Under the pieces are notes generated by a model. It saw nothing but the letters and a program-made list of their open reading frames with translations, was not told the DNA's origin and did not search any database. Of a DNA stretch of 64,000 nucleotides, positions 53,917 through 62,236 are shown piece by piece. Within the stretch, counting starts at the first letter, position 1; every line of letters begins with the position of its first letter. Both the position numbers and the translations under genes were made by a program. Origin of the DNA: Hanstruepera flava. Lineage in GTDB: Bacteria > Bacteroidota > Bacteroidia > Flavobacteriales > Flavobacteriaceae. The stretch covers positions 719,501-783,500 of the forward strand of contig NZ_JALJCW010000001.1 in the NCBI RefSeq assembly GCF_023634025.1, written 5' to 3'.

Positions 53917-55011
53917 ATGAAAACTATGGAAAAACGTAAATTAAGAATAAACGGTCATTCACACCTTCTGCCTTATCCTGAGGAGATTCCACAATTCATG
54001 AAAGATAAAGGCATTTTTTGGGTAGATAAAGATCGAAAATTTATGCTTCAAAAAGATTGGAACAGACCTATTACTGATTCTAGTTTCTTTCTTAATGAAA
54101 AACTAGCATGGATGGAGCGTTTTAAAATTGATCATGCCGTAGTTTTAAATCTTTCACAGCTTTATGGTAATGGTTTACGTGTTGAAGAGATGAAACAGGC
54201 TTTACGTTTTCAAAATGATTTCAATGCCAAAATTCAACATGAAAACCCAAGTAAATTTACCTGTGGTTTTGTAGTTCATCCTGGTTTTGTGAGAGGTGCT
54301 TGTTGGGAAATTGAACGTTGTGTTGAAGAGCTAGGCATGCAATTATTGTGCTTACCAACGCATTATATGGATACTATTGGAACATGGCGTTGTATTTTTG
54401 ATGAGGAAAATGAGCCTATTTTCGAATTGGCCAATAAATATAATCTAGCTGTAGAAATTCATCCATATGATGGTGAAAAATTTATTAAACTAGAAAATAC
54501 GGCATGGCGTTTTCATCTTATTTGGATGCTAGCACAATGTGCAGATGCCTATCATTTTTTAACCTTAAATGGTTATCAAGATAAATTCCCTAATATGCGT
54601 ACTTGTTTTGCACATGGCGGACAATTGGCCCAAATTAATTTAGGAAGACGAATTCAAGGTTTTGATGGACGTCCAGATTTGTTTGAAGGTAAAAGTCACC
54701 CAAGGAAAGCTGTAGGTCATAAAAATATCTTTTTTGACACCTTGGTACATGACACAGGTTCTTTAGAATTATTAATCAAGAACCAAACCTCTAAACAGGT
54801 TTTGGTTGGTTTAGACGATCCTTATCCTTTAGGTGAAATGGAAAGTGCCAAACAATCTTCATATCCTGGTAAAATTCTAGATTTAGCCATAGAACGCAAT
54901 ATCATTTCTGAAACAGAACGCGATGCGATGTGGGAAGACAATGTTATTCAATGGTTATGCGGCGATGATGAAAACGCTAAACAAAAATTAGTAAATAGAA
55001 TTTTAGGCTAA
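53917..55011 (+). CDS. 2-amino-3-carboxymuconate-6-semialdehyde decarboxylase
   Basis: 364 residues of the amidohydrolase superfamily, ACMSD type. The metal His pair is H14 and H16 (NGHSHLLP); further ligands are in AVEIHPYDG, CFAHGG and the Asp of VGLDDPYPLG. It removes CO2 to give 2-aminomuconate semialdehyde. An ATG three codons in (53926) is an equal start candidate. The stop overlaps the next gene by one base (TAATG). Confidence 0.94.
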   Translation: MKTMEKRKLRINGHSHLLPYPEEIPQFMKDKGIFWVDKDRKFMLQKDWNRPITDSSFFLNEKLAWMERFKIDHAVVLNLSQLYGNGLRVEEMKQALRFQNDFNAKIQHENPSKFTCGFVVHPGFVRGACWEIERCVEELGMQLLCLPTHYMDTIGTWRCIFDEENEPIFELANKYNLAVEIHPYDGEKFIKLENTAWRFHLIWMLAQCADAYHFLTLNGYQDKFPNMRTCFAHGGQLAQINLGRRIQGFDGRPDLFEGKSHPRKAVGHKNIFFDTLVHDTGSLELLIKNQTSKQVLVGLDDPYPLGEMESAKQSSYPGKILDLAIERNIISETERDAMWEDNVIQWLCGDDENAKQKLVNRILG

Positions 55012-55655
55012 TGCATTTTCTTTCTGATGATTTAGATCAATACATTGTAAAGCATTCTGAAAACGAACCAGAATTATTACAACAACTAACTCGAGAAACC
55101 TATCAAAAAATATTACAACCACGTATGTTAAGTGGTCATTACCAAGGTCGGGTTTTAAGTATTCTGTCTAAATTAGTTAATCCTAAATCTGTTTTAGAAA
55201 TTGGCACTTATACAGGTTATTCTGCATTGTGTTTAGCTGAAGGGATGCAATCCAAGGGCGAGCTGCACACTATAGACATTAACGAAGAGCTATATGATTT
55301 TCAACGCAAATATTTTGACTTGTCTCCTTATGGAAAACAAATTTATCAGCATTTAGGAAATGCATTGGAGATTATTCCAAAACTCAACACAACCTTTGAT
55401 TTGGTTTTTATAGATGCTGATAAAGAAAATTACTCCAAATATTTTGAACTCATTATTGACAAGCTTAATTTGGGCGGTATTATCTTGTCTGACAATGTTT
55501 TGTGGAGTGGTAAAGTTCTCGATACAAAATTCAAAAAAGAGGACACTTCTACGCCTGCCTTGATTGCATACAATAAACTATTAAAGGAAGACCCAAGAGT
55601 TGAAACGGTTGTATTGCCTATTCGCGACGGGTTAACGATAAGCAGAAAGGTATAA
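55011..55655 (+). CDS. class I O-methyltransferase (family 3, CCoAOMT-like)
   Basis: 214 residues. The SAM motif is LEIGTYTGYSALCLAEGM, followed by LHTIDINEE, the metal-site DLVFIDADKENYSKYF and IILSDNVLWSGKV. This is the cation-dependent small O-methyltransferase family that methylates catechol-like hydroxyls. It overlaps the ACMSD gene by one base. Its substrate could be a pathway metabolite with an ortho-hydroxy group such as 3-hydroxyanthranilate, but such genes also occur elsewhere in flavobacteria. Confidence 0.9.
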   Translation: MHFLSDDLDQYIVKHSENEPELLQQLTRETYQKILQPRMLSGHYQGRVLSILSKLVNPKSVLEIGTYTGYSALCLAEGMQSKGELHTIDINEELYDFQRKYFDLSPYGKQIYQHLGNALEIIPKLNTTFDLVFIDADKENYSKYFELIIDKLNLGGIILSDNVLWSGKVLDTKFKKEDTSTPALIAYNKLLKEDPRVETVVLPIRDGLTISRKV

Positions 55656-55656
55656 A

Positions 55657-55676
55657 ATTCCTGCGAATGCAGGAAT
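55657..55676. repeat. TTCCTGC/GCAGGAA hairpin
   Basis: ATTCCTGC, GAAT, GCAGGAAT: a perfect 8-bp stem immediately after the methyltransferase stop. A strand with ATTCGTTTACAG follows at 55700, shared with 42073. Confidence 0.8.
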
Positions 55677-55782
55677 CTGTTTTGAGAATATTTTAATAAA
55701 TTCGTTTACAGTTGATATAAAATATTTAATGATTCCCTATCAGGTCGTTTATAATAATTTGTTCAAACTCCTAAACTGAAAT

Positions 55783-56475
55783 ATGAACATAAGGATTCTA
55801 ATTTTTTCATTATTAATTAATTGCAACATCTATTCTCAAAATTATGAAAAAGAGAATCCGATAAGTATAATGCTGCTAAATTGTTATGAAGGAAGTGAAA
55901 TGGATGAAACGAAAATTGATTTTTCTGACTACTTTGCTGTTTATGAAAAAGAAAAACATATAACAACTAATTTCAAAATAAAAAAATACAATTCTGATAG
56001 TAATGCTCAACCAAAATTTTTAATCAAAGGATTAGACTCAATAAAGAATTCAACCAATGGGAAATGGGTTAATAGAAAAATGTATCCTGGAGAAACTATA
56101 ATATTCTCTGTTCTTAACTCTGAAAATGAAGAAAAAAGTGGAATTTACTCAATTTATACTAAAGGTAAATTAATAGAAACTGAAAATAACGAATTTCCTT
56201 ATTTTAAGAAAATAGAAGATTATGAATTAAGAGTTGCTTTTGGAAAGACTAATATAAGTATTGTAAAAATGGATATTTCTTCCTTTCCCTCTGGAGGTTT
56301 TGAAGGCGGAATTTATATTTATTGGATAGGAGATTTAAATGGAGACAATCGTCTTGATATGCTAGTTGGAACTTCGACTCACTATTCAGGAATTGAATTA
56401 ATCTTCTATTTGTCTAACTACAACGATAACAAGTTATTTACAAAACATATAGTCGGAAGTTGTTCTTCCTGCTAA
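55783..56475 (+). CDS. secreted protein of unknown function with one FG-GAP/EF-like calcium loop
   Basis: 230 residues with a signal peptide (to about residue 19). The body is Lys- and Asn-rich and ends with DLNGDNRLDMLVG, a calcium loop seen in FG-GAP/VCBS or dockerin-like repeats, followed by a terminal SCSSC. The coding sequence is visibly more AT-rich than the kynurenine genes before it, which could mean later acquisition. I do not recognise the family. Confidence 0.65.
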   Translation: MNIRILIFSLLINCNIYSQNYEKENPISIMLLNCYEGSEMDETKIDFSDYFAVYEKEKHITTNFKIKKYNSDSNAQPKFLIKGLDSIKNSTNGKWVNRKMYPGETIIFSVLNSENEEKSGIYSIYTKGKLIETENNEFPYFKKIEDYELRVAFGKTNISIVKMDISSFPSGGFEGGIYIYWIGDLNGDNRLDMLVGTSTHYSGIELIFYLSNYNDNKLFTKHIVGSCSSC

Positions 56476-56558
56476 AAACGACTATTACCAAGCGGCATAA
56501 AAAGTCGCTAGATTTAATCTTTCAAAAAAAAAGGAGATTTGCTTACTTAAACAATAAG

Positions 56559-56578
56559 ATTCCTACTTTCGCAGGAAT
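56559..56578. repeat. degenerate TTCCTGC/GCAGGAA hairpin
   Basis: ATTCCT (56559-56564) and AGGAAT (56573-56578) with an 8-base loop containing TTTCGC. A decayed member of the family, directly beside the tatA stop codon. Confidence 0.6.
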
Positions 56579-56579
56579 T

Positions 56580-56852
56580 TTACAACTTCCGTCTAACAGA
56601 ACCTGTAAAATCTTCTAGATCGTCTTTTACTTTATTAAGTTCTTCTTGTACATCTTTTGCCACACCAGTATCTATTCCGTTAGCATCGGCACTTTTGGTA
56701 ATTTCAGTTTTAATATCGTTAGAAGCATCTTTAAGCATACGCATACCCTTGCCCAAACCACGAGCAATTTCAGGTATTTTATCTGCACCAAATACCATGA
56801 CCACTATAAATAGTATAAACATGATTTCGGTTGTGCCTATAAATAAAAACAT
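56580..56852 (-). CDS. tatA: twin-arginine translocase subunit TatA
   Basis: 90 residues. One N-terminal membrane helix, then the hinge with FGADKIPE and an amphipathic helix (ARGLGKGMRMLK), followed by a charged tail. This is the TatA/E pattern. With TatC it forms the pore for folded proteins. tatC is not in the window. A TATATTTG box lies at 56878-56871 on this strand, and a terminator separates the gene from the upstream peptidase gene, so it is transcribed alone. Confidence 0.92.
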   Translation of the reverse strand: MFLFIGTTEIMFILFIVVMVFGADKIPEIARGLGKGMRMLKDASNDIKTEITKSADANGIDTGVAKDVQEELNKVKDDLEDFTGSVRRKL

Positions 56853-56870
56853 AGCTTAATTTTCACACCA

Positions 56871-56878
56871 CAAATATA
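56871..56878 (-). promoter_or_regulatory. putative -7 box of tatA
   Basis: TATATTTG on the minus strand (TAnnTTTG), 18 bases before the tatA start. Confidence 0.5.
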
Positions 56879-56900
56879 GTAAGTAGTTGGCATTGAAAAT

Positions 56901-56929
56901 AAAAAAAGCCGACTAATATTAGTCGGCTT
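56901..56929 (-). terminator. terminator after M1 peptidase gene
   Basis: A 24-bp perfect palindrome, AAGCCGACTAAT with ATTAGTCGGCTT, with a run of T on the minus strand downstream. It ends the peptidase transcript. Confidence 0.9.
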
Positions 56930-56949
56930 AATAATTTATGTAAGTAAGA

Positions 56950-59256
56950 TTAATTTTTTACTTCGTTTTTAAACTCATCAAATTTAGATTGCTTAATTTC
57001 TTTTGGCCATGAGTTGTTTGATGTATCAACGTCAGCTGTTTCTAAATTAGGGTCAACTGTAATTTTTACAATTTCCTTATCTGAAGCCACTGCTTTACTC
57101 ACTTCTTTATCGTTTAATCTCCAAATTTGCGCTGGGTACTTTTCGGTTTTAGAAGTACCGTCAGCATAAGTATACTCTACAATAATAGGCATAACCAATC
57201 CGCCTGGCTTTTCAAAAGTAATATTGTAAAAATATTTTGGTTCTTTAATTTTGGCACGTTCTTCCTCAGAGAAATTATCCATAATATACTCTTTAAGTGT
57301 AGGTGAGTTCTCTAATAAAGTACCATTCTTTAAGCTTTCATTATACTCTTCGCTACCTTCTTCAACCATATAAACTAAAGGTGGTAGGTCACTCATTTTC
57401 ATACCTCGTTGCTTAACAATATTTTTTACATACTCATTAGGCTCACCAGAAACGTAATATTTTTTAACTTCTTTTACACCCATATCCACATAGTCAGTAG
57501 TATAGAACCAACCTCTCCAGAACCAATCTAAATCGAATGCTGAAGCATCTTCCATAGTTCTAAAGAAATCTTCTGGTGTTGGGTGTTTAAACATCCATCT
57601 ATTTGCATACTCTTTAAAGGCGTAGTCAAATAATTCACGTCCCATAACGGTTTCTCTTAAAATGTTAAGAGCCGTACCTGGTTTACCATAGGCATTATTA
57701 CCAAATTGATAAGTATTCAAACCTTTGGTCATAATTGGCGCAATAAAATCTTGATCACCACCCATGTAAGGCACAATATTAGCTGCAGGCCCTCTTCTTG
57801 AAGGATACTTATCATGGCCTTCACTTAAAGCCGCTGGATACCACTCACCAAAATCTTGCTCGGCTACATACTGAACAAAGGTATTTAAACCTTCATCCAT
57901 CCATGTCCATTGACGCTCATCACTATTCACAATCATTGGAAAAAAGTTATGCCCAACTTCATGGATAATAACGCTAATCATACCATATTTAGTTCTGTCA
58001 CTATAATTACCATCTTTATCTGGACGACCATAGTTAAAACAAATCATAGGATATTCCATTCCTTGGTTTTTAGCGTGTACCGAAATGGCTTTATGATATG
58101 GATAATCGAATGTCATTCGAGAATAGGACTTTAAAGTACTTGCCACAGCATAGGTTGACCATTCTTCCCACAATGGGTTTCCTTCCTTTGGATACATTGA
58201 AACGGCCATAACATCTTTACCTCCAATTTTAACCGCCATCATATCCCAGATATATTTTCTTGATGAAGCAAAACCAAAGTCACGAACATTTTCAGCGTAA
58301 AACTTCCAGGTTTTAGTATCTGTAGCACGCCCTTTTTCTGCTGCTTCAGCTTCTTCTTGAGTTACAATCATTACAGGCTTGTCGTATGATTTTTTTGCCT
58401 GCTCATAACGTTTCATCATTTCTTTACTGAAAACTTCCTTTCGATTGGTTAGTTTTCCTGTTGCATCTAAAATATGATCTGAAGGCACTGTGATATTTAC
58501 TTCAAAATTTCCGAAAGGCAATGCAAACTCATCACGTCCCCAAAATTGTGAATTTTGCCAACCTTCTACATCACTATAGACAGCCATTCTAGGGTAAAAT
58601 TGTGCAATAATATAATTTCTGTTTCCATCTTCTGGAAAGTATTCATAACCCGAACGGCCACCCATGTTAACATAATCGTTAACATTGTACCACCATTTAA
58701 TTGAGAAAGAAAACTTTTCTCCTGTCATTAAAGGTTTTGGCAACTCAATACGCATCATGGTACGATTTATCATATGCGGCAAATCTTTTCCAGCTGCATC
58801 TTTTACTTCTTCTATTTTGAATCCACCATCGAATCCCTCTGTCATGTAAGCAGAAGCAAACGCACCCGCTTGTTGAGCAGGAGCAACACCACTACCCTGG
58901 ATTAAAGGTGATTGAGAGTCTTTAGCTCTCATATTTTGGTCTAACTGTACCCATAAGTAGCTTAATGGGTCTGGAGAGTTGTTGTGATAGGTAATGGTCT
59001 CAAAACCAGAAATTCTAGCTTTATCATCGTCTAAAACAAGGTCCATTTTGTAGTCGGCTTGCTGCTGATAATAAGCAGGACCAGGAGCACCAGATGCTGC
59101 TCTGTACATATTTGGACTTGAAAACTCGTCATACAATTGCTTAAACTTGTTGTTATTAGTATGACCTGGTTTGCGTTCTGGTTTTTCTTCCTCTTGGGCA
59201 AATGCACCTACGGAAACAAACAGAACAGATAAGAAAATATACTTTAAATGTTTCAT
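56950..59256 (-). CDS. M1 family metallopeptidase
   Basis: 768 residues with a signal peptide ending in A-F-A-Q. The zinc motif HEVGHNFF with its Glu ligand 18-19 residues later (WTWMDEGLNTF) is intact. The aminopeptidase GAMEN motif reads GMEYPMI, as in a large Bacteroidota subgroup of secreted M1 enzymes. The catalytic domain is flanked by the N-terminal beta saddle. Likely periplasmic or surface-bound and cleaving peptides for nutrition. A terminator follows at 56901-56929. Confidence 0.94.
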   Translation of the reverse strand: MKHLKYIFLSVLFVSVGAFAQEEEKPERKPGHTNNNKFKQLYDEFSSPNMYRAASGAPGPAYYQQQADYKMDLVLDDDKARISGFETITYHNNSPDPLSYLWVQLDQNMRAKDSQSPLIQGSGVAPAQQAGAFASAYMTEGFDGGFKIEEVKDAAGKDLPHMINRTMMRIELPKPLMTGEKFSFSIKWWYNVNDYVNMGGRSGYEYFPEDGNRNYIIAQFYPRMAVYSDVEGWQNSQFWGRDEFALPFGNFEVNITVPSDHILDATGKLTNRKEVFSKEMMKRYEQAKKSYDKPVMIVTQEEAEAAEKGRATDTKTWKFYAENVRDFGFASSRKYIWDMMAVKIGGKDVMAVSMYPKEGNPLWEEWSTYAVASTLKSYSRMTFDYPYHKAISVHAKNQGMEYPMICFNYGRPDKDGNYSDRTKYGMISVIIHEVGHNFFPMIVNSDERQWTWMDEGLNTFVQYVAEQDFGEWYPAALSEGHDKYPSRRGPAANIVPYMGGDQDFIAPIMTKGLNTYQFGNNAYGKPGTALNILRETVMGRELFDYAFKEYANRWMFKHPTPEDFFRTMEDASAFDLDWFWRGWFYTTDYVDMGVKEVKKYYVSGEPNEYVKNIVKQRGMKMSDLPPLVYMVEEGSEEYNESLKNGTLLENSPTLKEYIMDNFSEEERAKIKEPKYFYNITFEKPGGLVMPIIVEYTYADGTSKTEKYPAQIWRLNDKEVSKAVASDKEIVKITVDPNLETADVDTSNNSWPKEIKQSKFDEFKNEVKN

Positions 59257-59322
59257 CGTTAAAATTGGTTACTAAAAATTGAAGCGAAAATTAACGATTT
59301 TTTAAGCTACTTTTTAGGTTTA

Positions 59323-59823
59323 CTAAAAGTTTAACAAACCTTTATCATTTTCCTTAATAAGAATGAAGCTCTTGTTTTTACCGTTAATTTTTGTTCTTAC
59401 AATGTTTTGTTGTTCACTGTAAAGATCAAATAATACTTGATTGCTAATTTCAAAGGATTGAATAGAACTCACACTTTCGATTTCTAAATAGCAATACATA
59501 ATGTCAGCTTCATACTCTTTACCTATAAATGTCATGACCGCTTCTTTGCCATTAATCTTGATTTTAACTTTTTCTTTCAAGTATCGTTCAGTATAAAAAT
59601 CTACTTTAGAAGATTCGTCCTCAATGGCCAACGTAATATTTGAGTCATAACGCTCACGTAACAATTTTTCAAAATCGTCGATAAAAATCCGTGATATTAT
59701 TTGAACAGATCTTTTTTCTTTTACAAATTCTATTTGGGTAATACTCACATAATATTCATGAACGCTTGTAAACGCCATAAGTGGAATTATTGCCAATAAC
59801 AGGAATTTTAAAATATGCTTCAT
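59323..59823 (-). CDS. DUF6702 family protein
   Basis: 166 residues from the ATG at 59823, which opens a signal peptide (MKHILKFLLLAIIPLMAF). The start HEYYVSITQIEFV and the SRIFIDDFEKLL segment match DUF6702, a secreted beta-rich family of Bacteroidota, as far as I can judge by eye. A TACATTTG box at 59849-59842 excludes upstream starts. Function unknown; the usual neighbours are M1 peptidases and carboxypeptidase-regulatory-like proteins, as here. Confidence 0.75.
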   Translation of the reverse strand: MKHILKFLLLAIIPLMAFTSVHEYYVSITQIEFVKEKRSVQIISRIFIDDFEKLLRERYDSNITLAIEDESSKVDFYTERYLKEKVKIKINGKEAVMTFIGKEYEADIMYCYLEIESVSSIQSFEISNQVLFDLYSEQQNIVRTKINGKNKSFILIKENDKGLLNF

Positions 59824-59841
59824 TGGGTTAAAAAATATGTA

Positions 59842-59849
59842 CAAATGTA
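59842..59849 (-). promoter_or_regulatory. putative -7 box of DUF6702 gene
   Basis: TACATTTG on the minus strand (TAnnTTTG), 18 bases before the start codon. Confidence 0.5.
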
Positions 59850-59877
59850 ATTATTCAAAAAGTATTCCAAAGCCGGA

Positions 59878-60648
59878 TTAGTTTTTTGTTGTATTTAAAT
59901 TATTCTTAAACACAACTAATTTTTCTTTTAAATATTCAAGAACCAACATGTCTGATTGATTTTTACAACGCGATAAAAAATCGTCTTCTTCAGAAACAAA
60001 ATAAAAAAACTCTAAATGGTAAGCTTCATTCAAAGGATTCATCTCAAATAAATATTCTGATAATCTAACTTTAATACTATACATTAAAGTTTCTTTTTCT
60101 TCTAATTTTATTCTGTTTTTCAGTTCTTTTGTTCGGCCAGTAATTGCATTAATAATGGGGTTCAATGGCACTATGCCTCCTCCAGTAGTAGCCTCTGTAA
60201 GCCTACGCTCACTTTGCGTTTTAGGCGGACCTTGATAACTTGGGATACCTGCTTTTTTTGAGGTCATGGGTTCACCTTCAACATTACCAATATCTGACAA
60301 TATATCACCAGATAGAATCTTTCCAACAACAACTTGATCGAGGGCATTAATTTGCTGTTCAAGCCTCACTTCTAAAATTTCTCCTTTAATCATGTCCTCG
60401 TCTACAATGATGGACAATAATTTGTGCTGTATGGATGAAAAAACAAGGGTATCGTTTATAGAAGCTGAAATTTTAAATTCACCATAAACGTTTGTAATGG
60501 TAAACTTTTGTGCCGTTTTATTGATAACATGAACATTTTCGACATCTAACGGACTAACAACCTTACCTAAGAGCTCTTTGTCTTGAGATAAAACAGATTG
60601 TACCGCAAAAGTAAAAGCAAAGATGAGTAAGAGCTTATTCCTTGCCAT
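59878..60648 (-). CDS. carboxypeptidase-regulatory-like domain protein (second of two)
   Basis: 256 residues with a signal peptide (MARNKLLLIFAFTFAVQSVLSQ). Residues 25-95 form a CarboxypepD_reg-like beta sandwich (LLGKVVSPLDVENVHVINKT, then YGEFKI). The second half is helical and charged, with RLTEATTGGGIVPLNPIINAITGR in the middle, a segment typical of these Bacteroidota proteins. Its start lies 14 bases inside the previous, similar gene. Probably an envelope protein; function unknown. Confidence 0.82.
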   Translation of the reverse strand: MARNKLLLIFAFTFAVQSVLSQDKELLGKVVSPLDVENVHVINKTAQKFTITNVYGEFKISASINDTLVFSSIQHKLLSIIVDEDMIKGEILEVRLEQQINALDQVVVGKILSGDILSDIGNVEGEPMTSKKAGIPSYQGPPKTQSERRLTEATTGGGIVPLNPIINAITGRTKELKNRIKLEEKETLMYSIKVRLSEYLFEMNPLNEAYHLEFFYFVSEEDDFLSRCKNQSDMLVLEYLKEKLVVFKNNLNTTKN

Positions 60649-61411
60649 TATTAGAATTTAGAAAAAGCTTACTCTGATCGTTTAAGTATTGAATAAGCTC
60701 CATTTCATTACCGTCTTCCAACAATTTTTGATCGAAATTTTTCGCATTAACATATGCAATAAAGTCATCTACTTTATCATGTGGTATATTAAAATTCCCC
60801 TCTATAAAAGCTTGCGAGTATTTTGCGGCTAATTCATCAGTAGTGTTTGGAGGCAAATTACGATTCTTATTGCTTTTTTTAAACAACCTATTTAAGCCAA
60901 ATATTCTTGCAAAATCAACACCGTTATAATACAATCCTTCACTTGTAATGATATTTCTAACTTCAGAAAATTCATCTTCTCCAAACTCCATATCACTCAA
61001 ATCCCCAAAGTGCATCTCAATATAACGTTGGTCTTCAGCATTGTCAATATCTACATGAATTTCACCAGTTAACAATGACGGTAATAAAATAACCTCACTT
61101 AATTTATTTAATTCTTCAACAAGAAAAAGTCGTAATATTTTGGAGTCAATAACATCTTGAGTTATAGAAACTTCTACAGAAACATATTGTAGCGCTGAAA
61201 CTTCTACAACATCATTTAGAGCAACCTTCAATTTAAAATCACCGTTCTCATCGGCAACTGTTCCTTTATTGGATGACGTGTTAAAAATGGTTACACCCTC
61301 AACATCATTTTCTGCAATTATTTTACCATTAACCTCAACACGATTAATGGTTTGAGCAGATAAAAACAAGCAAAAAACAAATAATGAAACAGTTAGCAAA
61401 TATTTTTTCAT
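60635..61411 (-). CDS. carboxypeptidase-regulatory-like domain protein (first of two)
   Basis: 258 residues from the ATG at 61411, which begins a signal peptide (MKKYLLTVSLFVFCLFLSAQ). Residues 22-95 are a CarboxypepD_reg-like domain (VNGKIIAENDVEGVTIFNTSS and ENGDFKLKV). The second half shows ARIFGLNRLFKKSNKNR, which parallels the ITGRTKELKNR region of the next protein, so the two are distant paralogs arranged head to tail with a 14-base overlap. Confidence 0.82.
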   Translation of the reverse strand: MKKYLLTVSLFVFCLFLSAQTINRVEVNGKIIAENDVEGVTIFNTSSNKGTVADENGDFKLKVALNDVVEVSALQYVSVEVSITQDVIDSKILRLFLVEELNKLSEVILLPSLLTGEIHVDIDNAEDQRYIEMHFGDLSDMEFGEDEFSEVRNIITSEGLYYNGVDFARIFGLNRLFKKSNKNRNLPPNTTDELAAKYSQAFIEGNFNIPHDKVDDFIAYVNAKNFDQKLLEDGNEMELIQYLNDQSKLFLNSNNGKE

Positions 61412-61523
61412 AGCGATAAGTTTGGTTCTATAAAGAAAACACATCGGTCTCAAAATATGGCCTAAAAACAGCATAAACTTTTGTTAAAACCAATGTTTAC
61501 TTAAATTTACGAAAATTGAGCAA

Positions 61524-62231
61524 ATGAAAAAAATAATAATTGCAAGTACTTCAACTGTATATGCAGGAGAGTATTTAGACTATTTACTTACAAGCTTATC
61601 AGAACTATATCAAACCACAAATGAAGTTTTATTTATTCCTTATGCCAGACCCAATGGTATATCTCACAATGATTATACATCAAAAGCACGCGACGCCTTC
61701 AATAAAATAGACAAGCATATAACTGGTATTCATGAATATGATAACCCTATTAAAGCTGTTAAAGAGGCTCAAGGCATTTTTATTGGAGGTGGCAACACTT
61801 TTGTACTAGTTAACCAATTATACAAAAACAGTATATTATCAGAACTAAAAGAATCTATTAATAATGGTACACCCTACTTAGGAACCAGTGCTGGCAGCAA
61901 TATTTGTGGCCTGACTATGAATACTACCAACGATATGCCCATAGTACTGCCTCCAAGTTTTAAAACTTTAGGGCTTGTGCCCTTTAATATCAACCCACAT
62001 TATTTAGACCCCATTCCAAATAGTAAACACATGGGTGAAACCCGTGAAACCCGTATTAAAGAATTTCATTGTTTTAACACCCAACCTGTTGTTGGCTTAA
62101 GGGAAGGCAGTTGGATAGACGTTAATAACAACCAATTCATTTTAAAAGGTGAGCATACAGCCCGGGTTTTTGAGTATAACAAATTACCTTACGAAGTAGA
62201 ACCTGGATATAATTTTGTAAATTTAAAATAA
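61524..62231 (+). CDS. pepE: dipeptidase E (S51 peptidase)
   Basis: 235 residues. The nucleophile Ser122 is in GTSAGSN, with the preceding GIFIGGGNTF segment and the later His in NPHYLDP. PepE cleaves alpha-aspartyl dipeptides in the cytoplasm, recycling peptides that other peptidases leave. It is divergent from the carboxypeptidase-regulatory-like genes. The GNAT gene starts 5 bases after its stop. Confidence 0.93.
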   Translation: MKKIIIASTSTVYAGEYLDYLLTSLSELYQTTNEVLFIPYARPNGISHNDYTSKARDAFNKIDKHITGIHEYDNPIKAVKEAQGIFIGGGNTFVLVNQLYKNSILSELKESINNGTPYLGTSAGSNICGLTMNTTNDMPIVLPPSFKTLGLVPFNINPHYLDPIPNSKHMGETRETRIKEFHCFNTQPVVGLREGSWIDVNNNQFILKGEHTARVFEYNKLPYEVEPGYNFVNLK

Positions 62232-62236
62232 CCAAC

